From: an uncultured Collinsella sp.
Lineage (GTDB): Bacteria > Actinomycetota > Coriobacteriia > Coriobacteriales > Coriobacteriaceae
Assembly (NCBI GenBank): GCA_902478945.1
Contig: CABSMX010000071.1
Coordinates: forward strand, 1 to 11,041
Reading direction: 5' to 3'
Length of the DNA: 11,041 bases
The first letter of the stretch is position 1. Each line of letters begins with the position of its first letter. The position numbers and the translations under genes were made by a program. Below, one piece after another: positions 1 through 7,112 of this stretch. Below the pieces are notes generated by a model, which saw only the letters and a program-made list of their open reading frames with translations, was not told the origin of the DNA and searched no databases.

Positions 1-45
1 GATGCAGCGTAGTCTCGTGGGCTCGGAGATGTGTATAAGAGACAG
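1..45. other. Residual Illumina Nextera adapter with index (not genomic)
   Basis: Bases 12-45 match the Nextera read-2 transposase adapter, beginning GTCTCGTGGGCTCGG and ending with the Tn5 mosaic end AGATGTGTATAAGAGACAG at 27-45. Bases 4-11 (GCAGCGTA) sit exactly where the i7 index lies, and bases 1-3 (GAT) match the end of the P7 primer. From memory, this index is the reverse complement of Nextera XT N721. The organism's own sequence starts at base 46. Confidence 0.97.
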
Positions 46-55
46 GCATAAACAG

Positions 56-80
56 TCCCTATTTCACCGCAACTTAGGGA
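56..80 (-). terminator. Possible weak terminator or interspersed repeat after the lipid kinase gene
   Basis: TCCCTA at 56-61 and TAGGGA at 75-80 form a perfect 6-bp inverted repeat around a 13-base loop. It lies just beyond the kinase stop codon, where a terminator is expected. Read on the minus strand, the hairpin is followed by CTGTTTATGC, a poor U-tract. It could equally be part of a small dispersed repeat at the contig edge. Confidence 0.35.
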
Positions 81-83
81 TGG

Positions 84-1046
84 CTAGTGGGTGGGGCGCC
101 AGACGTGGAGGGCTCCGCCGAGGACGTCGACCTCGATGCGCGAGGCGACAACGGGCTCGCCGTCGGCTTGGATGGGGTAGTCGGGCTCCTCGAACGTGAG
201 CTCGGCATGGCGACAGCGGCGCATGCGAACCGGCGGCAGCTTGGTATGGTGGCCGTCCTTGGCCGAAAGAAACATGGGTAGGGCGATCGCACGGGGGACG
301 GGACCGCAGGCGTAGCAGACGTCGAGTATGCCGTCGCACGGGTCGGCGTCGGGGCAGATGCGATAGCCCGAACCATAGGTGGGGCCCAGCTGAATCGCCA
401 TGATAATCGCCCTTACGCGCTCGGCGGGCGCGCCGTCAAAGCTGACGGTCATGGGGTAGTTGCGATAGCGCAGGCCAAACTGCTCAAGTCCCGAAAGAGT
501 GTAGAGCGGAGCGCCGGCGAGGCCCGTCTTTTTGCGCAGCTCGGTGGTGCCCAGGCCGATGGCGGCATCGATGCCGACCGAAAGCGTCTGGTCGTAGTAC
601 TCAACGGCAGCCTCGCCGTTGCCGCTCGCAGGGCTCCACGAGCGAATGCGCCCGATGTCCTGACGCTGCAGCTCGCAGGTGAGCAGCGCGCCAAAATCTT
701 TGCCGGAGAAATCGTCGATACCGAGCGTCTGGGCAAAATCGTTGCCGGAGCCTACGGGCAGGACGGCAAGAGCGGGCCGGACCGCCTCACCTTGCGTCAT
801 AAGCCCATTGACGACCTCGTGGAGCACGCCGTCGCCGCCGAGTGCGATAACCGTGCGGTAGCCCTGGGCCTGTGCGGCAAGCTCCTTGGCATGCCCCGCG
901 CGTTCGGTCAGCACCAAGTCAAACTGGGATGCGCGCGCGGTCATGTCCAAAAAGCGCTGCAGGCGCTCAGCGACCTCGCGCGCCGCACCCGACTGGGCGG
1001 CGGGGTTGGCGATGATGAGCGTGCGACCAAAATCAGTTACGTGCAT
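84..1046 (-). CDS. Diacylglycerol/lipid kinase family protein (YegS/DgkB type)
   Basis: Predicted soluble ATP-dependent lipid kinase of 320 residues, close to the usual ~300 for bacterial YegS/DgkB/BmrU proteins, which phosphorylate diacylglycerol or related membrane lipids on the cytoplasmic face. The N-terminal DAGK catalytic domain shows NPAAQSG at 14-20, the nucleotide-binding GGDG at 70-73 followed by HEVVNGL, and GSGNDFA at 99-105. The C-terminal part has DGILDV at 238-243 and QADGEP at 293-298, whose Glu297 fits the catalytic-base position of DgkB. The frame stays open upstream to 1118. The ATG at 1046 was chosen because GGGAG lies 7 bases before it and the family's first beta strand starts at once (RTLIIANP). 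It lies 87 bases downstream of the CLC gene on the same strand with no clear terminator between, so co-transcription is likely. The exact lipid substrate cannot be told from sequence. Confidence 0.88.
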   Translation of the reverse strand: MHVTDFGRTLIIANPAAQSGAAREVAERLQRFLDMTARASQFDLVLTERAGHAKELAAQAQGYRTVIALGGDGVLHEVVNGLMTQGEAVRPALAVLPVGSGNDFAQTLGIDDFSGKDFGALLTCELQRQDIGRIRSWSPASGNGEAAVEYYDQTLSVGIDAAIGLGTTELRKKTGLAGAPLYTLSGLEQFGLRYRNYPMTVSFDGAPAERVRAIIMAIQLGPTYGSGYRICPDADPCDGILDVCYACGPVPRAIALPMFLSAKDGHHTKLPPVRMRRCRHAELTFEEPDYPIQADGEPVVASRIEVDVLGGALHVWRPTH

Positions 1047-1133
1047 GGGGCGACTCCCGGCGTATGACGTGACGGTGCGGTCGCGCTCAGGTCGAATTGC
1101 CCCCGATTGTGGCTGCACGGCGAATACTTACGT

Positions 1134-2555
1134 CTACTCTATCAGGTCGTTGTGGCGCTCGATAGCATCCGCTACCGTACCGCCCTCATCCACAATAAGC
1201 GAACGACGCTTGGGTGAGATAATGCGCTGGGCGGGGTACACGCCGCGGTGGCCGCCGACGAGATAGCTGATAAAGGCCACGATGACAAAGAACCCGGCGG
1301 CCGTGCCGTGGAACAGATCGATGGCCATCATGCAGGTGGTGATGGGCACGTTGAGGCCGGCGCAGAACACGCCGAGCATACCCAGCGCTGCCAGAAAGCT
1401 GGGGTCGATTCCGACGAGGCAACCGATCCAGCCGCCGAGCGCCGCACCGATACCAAACAGGGGCGTGACCTCGCCTCCTTGGAAGCCGGCGCCCAGGGTG
1501 AGCGCCGTCACCACGAGCTTGATGGCTGCGTCGGCAAGGGTCGTGTTACCGGCGAACCCGGCACCCGAGAGCCAGGTGGCAAGGCCGGCATACTTCCAGG
1601 CGTCGAGCATCGCGTAGGCCGCGAGCACTACGAGCGCGCCCACGAGTGCGCGAGCAATATAGTTGGTGATAAAACGACCGTACAGGCTCTTGACGGTTCG
1701 AACCGACCAGGCAAAGAGGCGTGCCGTCAGACCGAAGATGATGGCGCTGATAACAACGATGACGACCGTTGTGGGCGTCATAGCGGGAACGCTGGCGATG
1801 ACATTCGCTTCGTACTCGGTACCCAGGGCAAGTGATGTAAAGTAGCCGGTAAACGAGGCGACCAGGCAGTAGATGCCCGCGGTGTAGTCGATCTTGCCGA
1901 TAAAGCACATCTCCATGCCAAAGAAGGCTCCGGCGAGGGGTGAACCGAATACGGCGCCAAAGGCCGACGAGATGCCGGCGAGCATGAGGTCGTGGTGGTC
2001 ATGCTTTTTGAGGTGGGCGAGGCTCGAGATGTTGCTGGCGATGGTGCCGCCAATCTGCACCGCGGCGCCCTCGCGGCCGGCCGATCCGCCCGTGAGGTGC
2101 GTGAGCGTGGAGCAGACGAAAGTGAGGACGGCCATGCGCATGTGGATGAGGCGTGTGCCCAGGGCGGAATCGATGACCAGGTTGTTGCCGCGCTTGGCGG
2201 CAAGGCCGTGGTTCTTGTACACCCATGCGGTAGCCACGCCCACGACGGGGAGCATGGCGTAGATCCACGCGTGGTGCTCGCGATAATCGGTTGCGATATT
2301 CAGTGAGGCCAAAAACGCCCAAGCGGCAACGCCCATGGCGAGAGAGGCGATGACGACGAGTACGAGCAACTTGGCGCTCGCAAACAGGTTGCGGGCGTTG
2401 CGGCGTGTGTCGGCGGCCAAGAGCTGCTCGGAGCGGGTGAGTTGACGCCTGCCGGCCATGATGACGTCGCTAAGGGAGAAAAAGCCGCCATCGTCGAGCG
2501 GCTGGGAATGATCCTGCGCTTCGTTTGCGCTTTCGGGTTTGTTGTTATGAGCCAT
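1134..2555 (-). CDS. CLC-family antiporter, probably CLC-F type fluoride/proton exchanger
   Basis: Integral membrane protein of 473 residues with a ~60-residue charged cytoplasmic N-terminus and about ten hydrophobic stretches between residues 62 and 435. CLC signatures are clear: GSAGREGA at 157-164 carries the gating glutamate (Glu162), and GSPLAGAFFGME occurs at 204-215. Three features differ from chloride-type CLCs and match the fluoride-exporting CLC-F group as I know it. GNNLV at 123-127 puts Asn where chloride types have the selectivity Ser. GGEVTPLF at 360-367 contains the Glu-Val-Thr triad in place of GIFAP. The internal proton-relay glutamate position is Met216. Tyr440 in GVYPAQ fits the conserved pore tyrosine. 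The likely role is fluoride efflux driven by proton entry. The ATG at 2555 is preceded by AGAGG five bases away; a longer frame to 2582 lacks this. Family membership is certain, while fluoride specificity is inferred. Confidence 0.87.
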   Translation of the reverse strand: MAHNNKPESANEAQDHSQPLDDGGFFSLSDVIMAGRRQLTRSEQLLAADTRRNARNLFASAKLLVLVVIASLAMGVAAWAFLASLNIATDYREHHAWIYAMLPVVGVATAWVYKNHGLAAKRGNNLVIDSALGTRLIHMRMAVLTFVCSTLTHLTGGSAGREGAAVQIGGTIASNISSLAHLKKHDHHDLMLAGISSAFGAVFGSPLAGAFFGMEMCFIGKIDYTAGIYCLVASFTGYFTSLALGTEYEANVIASVPAMTPTTVVIVVISAIIFGLTARLFAWSVRTVKSLYGRFITNYIARALVGALVVLAAYAMLDAWKYAGLATWLSGAGFAGNTTLADAAIKLVVTALTLGAGFQGGEVTPLFGIGAALGGWIGCLVGIDPSFLAALGMLGVFCAGLNVPITTCMMAIDLFHGTAAGFFVIVAFISYLVGGHRGVYPAQRIISPKRRSLIVDEGGTVADAIERHNDLIE

Positions 2556-2584
2556 ATATTCCTCTTTTAGGTTGCAACGCAAGC

Positions 2585-2590
2585 ATTATA
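2585..2590 (-). promoter_or_regulatory. Putative -10 box for the CLC gene
   Basis: The minus strand reads TATAAT here, 29 bases before the CLC start codon, which would give a leader of only about 22-25 bases. No good -35 hexamer is seen 16-18 bases upstream. Confidence 0.4.
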
Positions 2591-2702
2591 AAACGTGGCA
2601 AGCGCGACGAGCCGGTGGGTTGGTTTCCATTCTGTTTCGCGGCTTGCGGCCGACAGGTGTATTTGCGGGTACAGGCCAAATCGCGGTCGCGCGTCGGGGG
2701 AT

Positions 2703-2708
2703 TATACT
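2703..2708 (+). promoter_or_regulatory. Putative -10 box for moeA
   Basis: TATACT lies 58 bases before the moeA start in the divergent 211-base gap (2556-2766). No convincing -35 hexamer accompanies it. Apart from the two -10-like boxes, I see nothing else in this gap. Confidence 0.3.
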
Positions 2709-2766
2709 GAGACAAGCATAAAGAATCGGCGTCCCTGTTGTGCGCCGTGGCATTAAAGAGGTGCAT

Positions 2767-4029
2767 ATGGCAGAGAAACTCATTCCGCTGGAGGACGCGC
2801 AGTCGATCGTTCTGTCGCACGTTGCTCCGACCGATCTCGTCGAGATTCCCGTGTGGCAGGCCGCCGGTCTTCCCTTGGCCGAGGACGCGGTGGCCGATAT
2901 CGACATCTCGCCGTTTGCCAACAGCGCTATGGACGGATATGCCGTGCGCTCGGCGGACTTGGCGCAGGCGTCTGGTGAGACGCCGGTGACGCTCGACGTT
3001 ATCGGACACGAGGCAGCGGGCCATGTCTTTGAGGGCGTGGTCGGCACGGGCGAGACCGTCCGCATCATGACGGGCGCGCCGGTGCCCGAGGGTGCTGACG
3101 CCGTAGTGAAATACGAGATCGTCGACGTGCTTGACGGCGATGGCAACGAGGGCTCGCACGTTCGCTTCTCGGCGCCGGCCAAGGTAGGGGAGAACGTTCG
3201 CTCTGCCGCCGAGGAGGCCCATGCCGGCGATGCTGTGATGCGCGCCGGCGAGGTCGTGGCTCCGGCGGGCGCGGGTCTGCTGGCAAGCGCCGGATACGCG
3301 AGCGTGAAGGTGCACGCTGCCCCGCGTGTGGGCATCATCTCGCTGGGCACGGAACTGGTCGCACCGAGTAACGTGCCGGCGCGCGGGCAGATTCGCGACT
3401 CCAACTCCTCGGCGTTGATGGCCGAGGCGCTCGATGCAGGAGCCGAGCCCGTGTTCTACGGCATTGCGCCCGACGATGAGCAGGCGATTGCCGAACTGGT
3501 GCATCGCGCCGTGCAGGAGTGCGATTTTGTCATTACGAGCGGTGGCGCCTCGGCGGGCGATTACGACTACGTGACGGCGCTCGTCCGGCGCGAGGGCGAG
3601 GTGCTGTTTGACCGCATTTCGATGCGTCCGGGCAAGGCCATCACGTTTGGCTTGCTCGGGGGTAAGCCCTACCTGGGGCTTTCAGGCAATCCGGCCGCGG
3701 CGTATGTGGGCTTTGAGATGCTCGCGCGCCCGGCGATTCGCAAGATGCGTGGTTTTGCCGAGGGGGCGCGCCCCGTGCAGCGAGCGGTTCTTACCCACGG
3801 TGTGAAAAAGCGCCAGGACCGACGCTTCTTCGATCGCGCCACGGTTTCGCGCGACCCCGAGACCGGTGAGCTGTTGGTGACCGAGGCCAAGACGCAGAAT
3901 TCGGCGCTGCTCGGCACGATGCAGCGGGCCAACTGCCTGCTGCGTATTGACGAAGGACCGTGCGACCTCAAGGCGGGCGACGTCGTGGATGTCGTGCGTG
4001 TCGACCTGCCCGAGGGAACGGTGTTGTAG
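2767..4029 (+). CDS. moeA: Molybdopterin molybdenumtransferase MoeA
   Basis: Catalyses the last step of molybdenum cofactor synthesis: insertion of molybdate (or tungstate) into adenylylated molybdopterin, with release of AMP, in the cytoplasm. The protein has 420 residues, close to the usual ~410. Family landmarks appear in order: FANSAMDGYAVRSAD at 50-64, TGAPVPEGADAVV at 102-114, SLGTELV at 192-198, GQIRDSNSSAL at 207-217, the MPT-binding ITSGGASAGDYDYV at 256-269, and SMRPGKAITFG at 285-295 followed by LGLSGNPAAAYVGFE at 303-317. The C-terminal beta-barrel domain IV ends with GDVVDVV at 404-410. The ATG at 2767 is chosen over the GTG at 2740 because AAAGAGG sits 5 bases before it and the protein starts as the family does (EKLIPLEDAQ). 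mogA follows after 10 bases and is surely co-transcribed. Confidence 0.95.
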   Translation: MAEKLIPLEDAQSIVLSHVAPTDLVEIPVWQAAGLPLAEDAVADIDISPFANSAMDGYAVRSADLAQASGETPVTLDVIGHEAAGHVFEGVVGTGETVRIMTGAPVPEGADAVVKYEIVDVLDGDGNEGSHVRFSAPAKVGENVRSAAEEAHAGDAVMRAGEVVAPAGAGLLASAGYASVKVHAAPRVGIISLGTELVAPSNVPARGQIRDSNSSALMAEALDAGAEPVFYGIAPDDEQAIAELVHRAVQECDFVITSGGASAGDYDYVTALVRREGEVLFDRISMRPGKAITFGLLGGKPYLGLSGNPAAAYVGFEMLARPAIRKMRGFAEGARPVQRAVLTHGVKKRQDRRFFDRATVSRDPETGELLVTEAKTQNSALLGTMQRANCLLRIDEGPCDLKAGDVVDVVRVDLPEGTVL

Positions 4030-4039
4030 GAGGAAGGCT

Positions 4040-4519
4040 ATGGAGTTGAAGATATCGATCGTGACGTGCTCGGACACGCGCGATCTTGCGCAGGACGAGG
4101 CCGGAGCCGCACTCGAGGAGCTTATCGAAGCGCAGGGCTGGACGGTCGCCTCACATGTGGTCGTGCGCGACGACGTCAGCGAGATTGGTGATGCCATTGT
4201 GGAAGCCGCCGATGAGTGCCACGCCAATGTCGTGCTCACCTGCGGCGGCACGGGGCTTTCGATGCGCGATGTGACGCCCGAGGCGACGCGTGCCGTCTGC
4301 GACCGCGATGTGCCGGGTATTGCAGAGGCGATTCGCGCGTACTCCATGACCAAGACGCGCCGCGCCATGCTCTCGCGCGCTATTTGCATGCAACGAGGTC
4401 ATACACTTGTCGTAAACTTTCCCGGTTCTACGAAGGCCGCCCGCGAAAGCTGGGAGGCCATAGCGGGCCAGCTGGAGCACGCGGCTCAGATGACAGCGGG
4501 CGGCGGACATACCAACTAA
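4040..4519 (+). CDS. mogA: Molybdopterin adenylyltransferase (MogA/MoaB family)
   Basis: Adenylylates molybdopterin with ATP to give MPT-AMP, the substrate of MoeA, in the cytoplasm. The 159-residue protein is a single MoCF-type domain of typical length (about 160-190). Visible motifs are SIVTCSDTRD at 6-15, TCGGTGLSMRDVTPEAT at 67-83 with the conserved GGTG loop at 69-72, and VNFPGS at 125-130. MogA and MoaB are closely related and cannot be separated with certainty by eye, but the position directly behind moeA favours the adenylyltransferase role. AGGAGG lies 9 bases before the ATG at 4040, and the gap from the moeA stop is 10 bases, so the two are one unit. An intrinsic terminator follows. 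Confidence 0.9.
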   Translation: MELKISIVTCSDTRDLAQDEAGAALEELIEAQGWTVASHVVVRDDVSEIGDAIVEAADECHANVVLTCGGTGLSMRDVTPEATRAVCDRDVPGIAEAIRAYSMTKTRRAMLSRAICMQRGHTLVVNFPGSTKAARESWEAIAGQLEHAAQMTAGGGHTN

Positions 4520-4532
4520 GCGGTTTACCTGC

Positions 4533-4570
4533 GGCGGGGCGACCTAAACGGCTGCTCCGCCTTTGTTTTC
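4533..4570 (+). terminator. Rho-independent terminator after moeA-mogA
   Basis: GGCGGGGC (4533-4540) pairs with GCTCCGCC (4554-4561) as an 8-bp stem with one G-U pair and a 13-base loop, followed directly by TTTGTTTTC. It starts 13 bases after the mogA stop and separates cofactor assembly from the modABC unit. Confidence 0.75.
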
Positions 4571-4609
4571 CGCCGAAGCGACGCCGAGGTGCACGCTAAC
4601 TCGAAACTA

Positions 4610-4662
4610 TATTCTCTGGCGAGAATAATTTCTCACTATCATTATTCGCGCAGAAGTATAAT
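4610..4662 (+). promoter_or_regulatory. modABC promoter region with overlapping palindromes
   Basis: This AT-rich island holds several overlapping dyads. TATTCTC (4610-4616) and GAGAATA (4621-4627) flank TGGC; GAGAA (4621-4625) pairs with TTCTC (4630-4634); GAATAAT (4623-4629) pairs with ATTATTC (4641-4647); ATTAT (4641-4645) pairs with ATAAT (4658-4662). A perfect -10 box TATAAT is at 4657-4662, 60 bases before the modA start, without a good -35 hexamer. The arrangement suggests an operator for a dimeric regulator controlling molybdate uptake. The sites do not look like the E. coli ModE box as I know it. Confidence 0.5.
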
Positions 4663-4678
4663 CTGGTTGCAGATTAAA

Positions 4679-4700
4679 GCCCGCGGTGGGGTACCCGGGC
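4679..4700 (+). other. Small hairpin in the modA leader
   Basis: GCCCG (4679-4683) can pair with CGGGC (4696-4700) around a 12-base loop, between the -10 box and the modA ribosome binding site (AAAGGG at 4711-4716). The leader is only about 55 bases, so it is too short for a full molybdenum cofactor riboswitch. Function unknown. Confidence 0.25.
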
Positions 4701-4722
4701 ACAAGGTCCGAAAGGGTTGAAT

Positions 4723-5598
4723 ATGTTCGATATGGTTTCTCGCCGCGGATTCGTCTCGCTTTCTGCTGTCGCCGCCGCCGGCCTTGGTCTTGCCGGCTGC
4801 TCGGGCAGCAAGACGTCCGAGCCGGCCGGATCCGATGCTGGCTCCGCCAAGGCCTCTTCCAAGAAGGAAACCGTCGAGCTGCAAGTTTTTGCTGCCAACT
4901 CGCTCGAGAAGGCTCTGCCCGAGGTCCAAGAGCTCTACACCGACCAGACCGGCACCACGTTTGCCGACACGCAGTTTAAGGCGTCTGGCGACCTTGTCGA
5001 GCAGATGCGCGCCGGTGCCGCCGTCGACGTGCTCATCACGGCCTCCAAGGGCACCATGGACGACGCGGAGGCCGCCGAGCTCGTCGACGCCGACACGCGT
5101 GAGGACATGTTCGTCAACGACCTTGTGATCATTCGCGCCGAGGGCTCCGACACCAAGATCGAGGCCATCGCCGACGTCGCGAACCTGGACGGTAAGATTG
5201 CCATTGGCGACGCCAAGACCGTCCCCGCCGGCAAGTACGCCAACCAGGCGCTGGCTTCCGTCGGCCTTTATACCGGCACCGAGGGCGACGACGGCGAGTA
5301 TGCGCCCGAGATCGCCGACAAGGTGGCCCTGGCCGACAAAGTTGGTACCGCCGCCGCCTATGTGTCCACAGGCGACTGCGTGGCCGGTTTTGTCTACAGT
5401 TCTGACATCTACCGCTACGACGGCATCGAGGAGGCCTTCGTGTGCCCCGAGGATTCGCACAAGCCCATCGTGTACCCGGGTGCCGTTGCCGAGAGCTCCG
5501 GGCACACCGACGAGGCCAAGGCGTTTATCGACTTCTGTCTGACCAACAAGAAGGCTCAGAAGATTTGGGCTAAGTACGGCTTTGAGCTTTCCGCGTAG
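4723..5598 (+). CDS. modA: Molybdate ABC transporter substrate-binding lipoprotein ModA
   Basis: Extracytoplasmic lipoprotein that captures molybdate (tungstate cannot be excluded) and delivers it to ModBC. It has 291 residues. The N-terminus has a twin-arginine motif SRRGF at 6-10, a hydrophobic stretch, and a lipobox LAGC with Cys26 as the lipidated residue, so Tat export followed by lipidation is likely. A low-complexity Ser/Gly/Ala linker follows. The mature domain shows the ModA pattern: LQVFAANSLEKALPEV with the anion-binding Ser, FKASGDLVEQM with another Ser near GAAVDVLITAS, then GDAKTVPAGKYA, and the C-terminal KIWAKYGFE. The ATG at 4723 has AAAGGG six bases before it; a TTG at 4717 in frame is less likely. 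modB follows after 68 bases with no terminator. Confidence 0.93.
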   Translation: MFDMVSRRGFVSLSAVAAAGLGLAGCSGSKTSEPAGSDAGSAKASSKKETVELQVFAANSLEKALPEVQELYTDQTGTTFADTQFKASGDLVEQMRAGAAVDVLITASKGTMDDAEAAELVDADTREDMFVNDLVIIRAEGSDTKIEAIADVANLDGKIAIGDAKTVPAGKYANQALASVGLYTGTEGDDGEYAPEIADKVALADKVGTAAAYVSTGDCVAGFVYSSDIYRYDGIEEAFVCPEDSHKPIVYPGAVAESSGHTDEAKAFIDFCLTNKKAQKIWAKYGFELSA

Positions 5599-5666
5599 TG
5601 CGGCTTGGCGCGATAATTCCATCGTTTTGTGTTTCACTCCGTCCTTGTATTCGCTTGGAGCTTTTC

Positions 5667-7109
5667 GTGCTTAATAGATTCCGCATGCTTGTCGCCTGTG
5701 CTTTGACCTTCGCGCTTTGCTGGGTGCCGGGATTTGCGTTTGCTGGGGACGCTGAGGACGGGGCCCAGGCTGCTGCGACCGCTCATGGGCTTTCCTATGG
5801 GATCGAGGGTTTTGAGCGGTTGGCCAAGGGGACCGCTCGTGCCATGGAGGGCCAGCCCGAGGGCTACCGGTTTCCCGTTGACGAGGACGTGGACCTTGTG
5901 GTGGCGCCCGCTGCCGATCGCGTTGTGGTGTGGATATCGCCCAAGGCGGTCGAGAAGTATGGATTGGATCCGCAGGACAACGAGTGCGTATCGGGTCTCA
6001 AGGCCCTCGTCTGTAAGCTCGACAGCGCAAACTGCATGGGAGGTGCGCAGCTAGGGGACGTGGATCTTCCTTGGTATGTCACGGCGGAAACAACGTTTGA
6101 ATCCGGCGGGTATACCTATGGCTTTGACGAGCGCGGTGCGGATGGGGACCGCTATGTGGTGATTGCATCAGCCTCGGGTGATGCCAAGGGCGGCGCGCGT
6201 TGGCTTGATAGCGCTCAAATGGTAGAAGCATCGTCTGTCGTGTTGCGGGACGAGCGGGGGCCCTTGACCTCTCTGGCCTCCTTTTTGGGCGACATCGACT
6301 ATCGCCCGTTTTGGGTGTCTATCAAAACGAGCGGCCTTGCCCTGCTGATCTCCTTTGCGCTGGGCCTGTTCGCCGCGTGGAAGACTATGGGTACCTCGAG
6401 CCGCATCAAGGGCTTGCTCGACTCGGTCTTTACCATCCCTATGGTGCTGCCGCCCACGGTCTGCGGCTTTCTGCTCCTCATGCTGTTTGGCCGCTCGACC
6501 GGGGTGGGCCAGTGGCTTATCGCGCACGGCATCTCGATTGTCTTTACGTGGCCCGCGGCGGTGATCTCTGCCGTGGTGGTGTCGTTCCCGCTCGTCTATC
6601 GTACGGCACTCGGAGCCTTCGAGAGCCTCGACACGCAGATGCTCGATGCGGCGCGCACGCTGGGCTGGTCCGAGCGTCGCATCTTCACCAAGCTTATGAT
6701 GCCGCTTGGCTGGCCCTCGATTGCCGCCGGCGCGGTGCTCGCCTTTGCCCGCGCGATGGGCGAGTTTGGCTGCACCCTGTTCTTTGCGGGCAACTACGCC
6801 GGTATTACGCAGACCATTCCAATCGCCATCTACTTTGAGTGGATGGGCGGCAACACGTCGGTAGCCCTCTTTTGGGTCGTCGTCGTGATCGTGTTTAGTT
6901 TCCTAGTCATCCTGTTCATTAACATGTACACCGCTCATTCGCAAAAGTATCGCGAGCGGGGCCTTTCCCATGCGGAGTACAAACAAGCCAAAGATCTCGC
7001 CGGACAGGGCGATTCGCTCGACCCGGCGGGCGGTGATGCCTTGCGTATCGATCGCGAGGCGCTTGCCGAGCTCATGCGCGATGATGTGGCGCCGCAGGGA
7101 GGTCGATAA
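5667..7109 (+). CDS. modB: ModB-type molybdate permease fused to an N-terminal secreted domain
   Basis: Membrane permease of the molybdate importer, 480 residues against about 225 for ordinary ModB. Residues 1-26 look like a signal sequence or signal anchor (NRFRMLVACALTFALCWVPGFAFA). Residues 27-~212 form a hydrophilic domain I do not recognise, with three Cys (107, 116, 123), expected outside the membrane. Residues ~213-422 are the BPD_transp_1 permease, with about five hydrophobic spans and the ATPase-coupling EAA loop at 327-349 (DAARTLGWSERRIF, then PLGWP). FARAMGEFG at 360-368 is typical of ModB. A ~55-residue charged cytoplasmic tail follows. GTG at 5667 is preferred because GGAG lies 6 bases upstream; an in-frame GTG at 5598 would put extra residues before the signal sequence, and ATG 5685 has no ribosome binding site. 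The modC start codon is 3 bases beyond its stop. Confidence 0.88.
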   Translation: MLNRFRMLVACALTFALCWVPGFAFAGDAEDGAQAAATAHGLSYGIEGFERLAKGTARAMEGQPEGYRFPVDEDVDLVVAPAADRVVVWISPKAVEKYGLDPQDNECVSGLKALVCKLDSANCMGGAQLGDVDLPWYVTAETTFESGGYTYGFDERGADGDRYVVIASASGDAKGGARWLDSAQMVEASSVVLRDERGPLTSLASFLGDIDYRPFWVSIKTSGLALLISFALGLFAAWKTMGTSSRIKGLLDSVFTIPMVLPPTVCGFLLLMLFGRSTGVGQWLIAHGISIVFTWPAAVISAVVVSFPLVYRTALGAFESLDTQMLDAARTLGWSERRIFTKLMMPLGWPSIAAGAVLAFARAMGEFGCTLFFAGNYAGITQTIPIAIYFEWMGGNTSVALFWVVVVIVFSFLVILFINMYTAHSQKYRERGLSHAEYKQAKDLAGQGDSLDPAGGDALRIDREALAELMRDDVAPQGGR

Positions 7110-7112
7110 GCT

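Noticed and set aside
2..199. Open frame of 65 residues starting in the first bases
   Set aside because: It is translated adapter (contains MCIRD) running into antisense of the lipid kinase gene.
2545..3504. 319-residue minus-strand open frame over moeA
   Set aside because: It is antisense to clear MoeA motifs and overlaps the CLC start, so it is a composition artefact.
4663..4722. Molybdenum cofactor riboswitch upstream of modA
   Set aside because: The leader after the -10 box is only about 55 bases, too short for that RNA, and only a small hairpin is seen.
4642..5637. 331-residue minus-strand open frame over modA
   Set aside because: It is antisense to modA, is rich in Gly, Val and Leu as expected from complemented GC-rich codons, and has no known family pattern.
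5598..5666. Earlier GTG start for modB overlapping the modA stop
   Set aside because: It has no ribosome binding site, and it would place 23 residues before an otherwise normal signal sequence. GTG at 5667 has GGAG six bases upstream.
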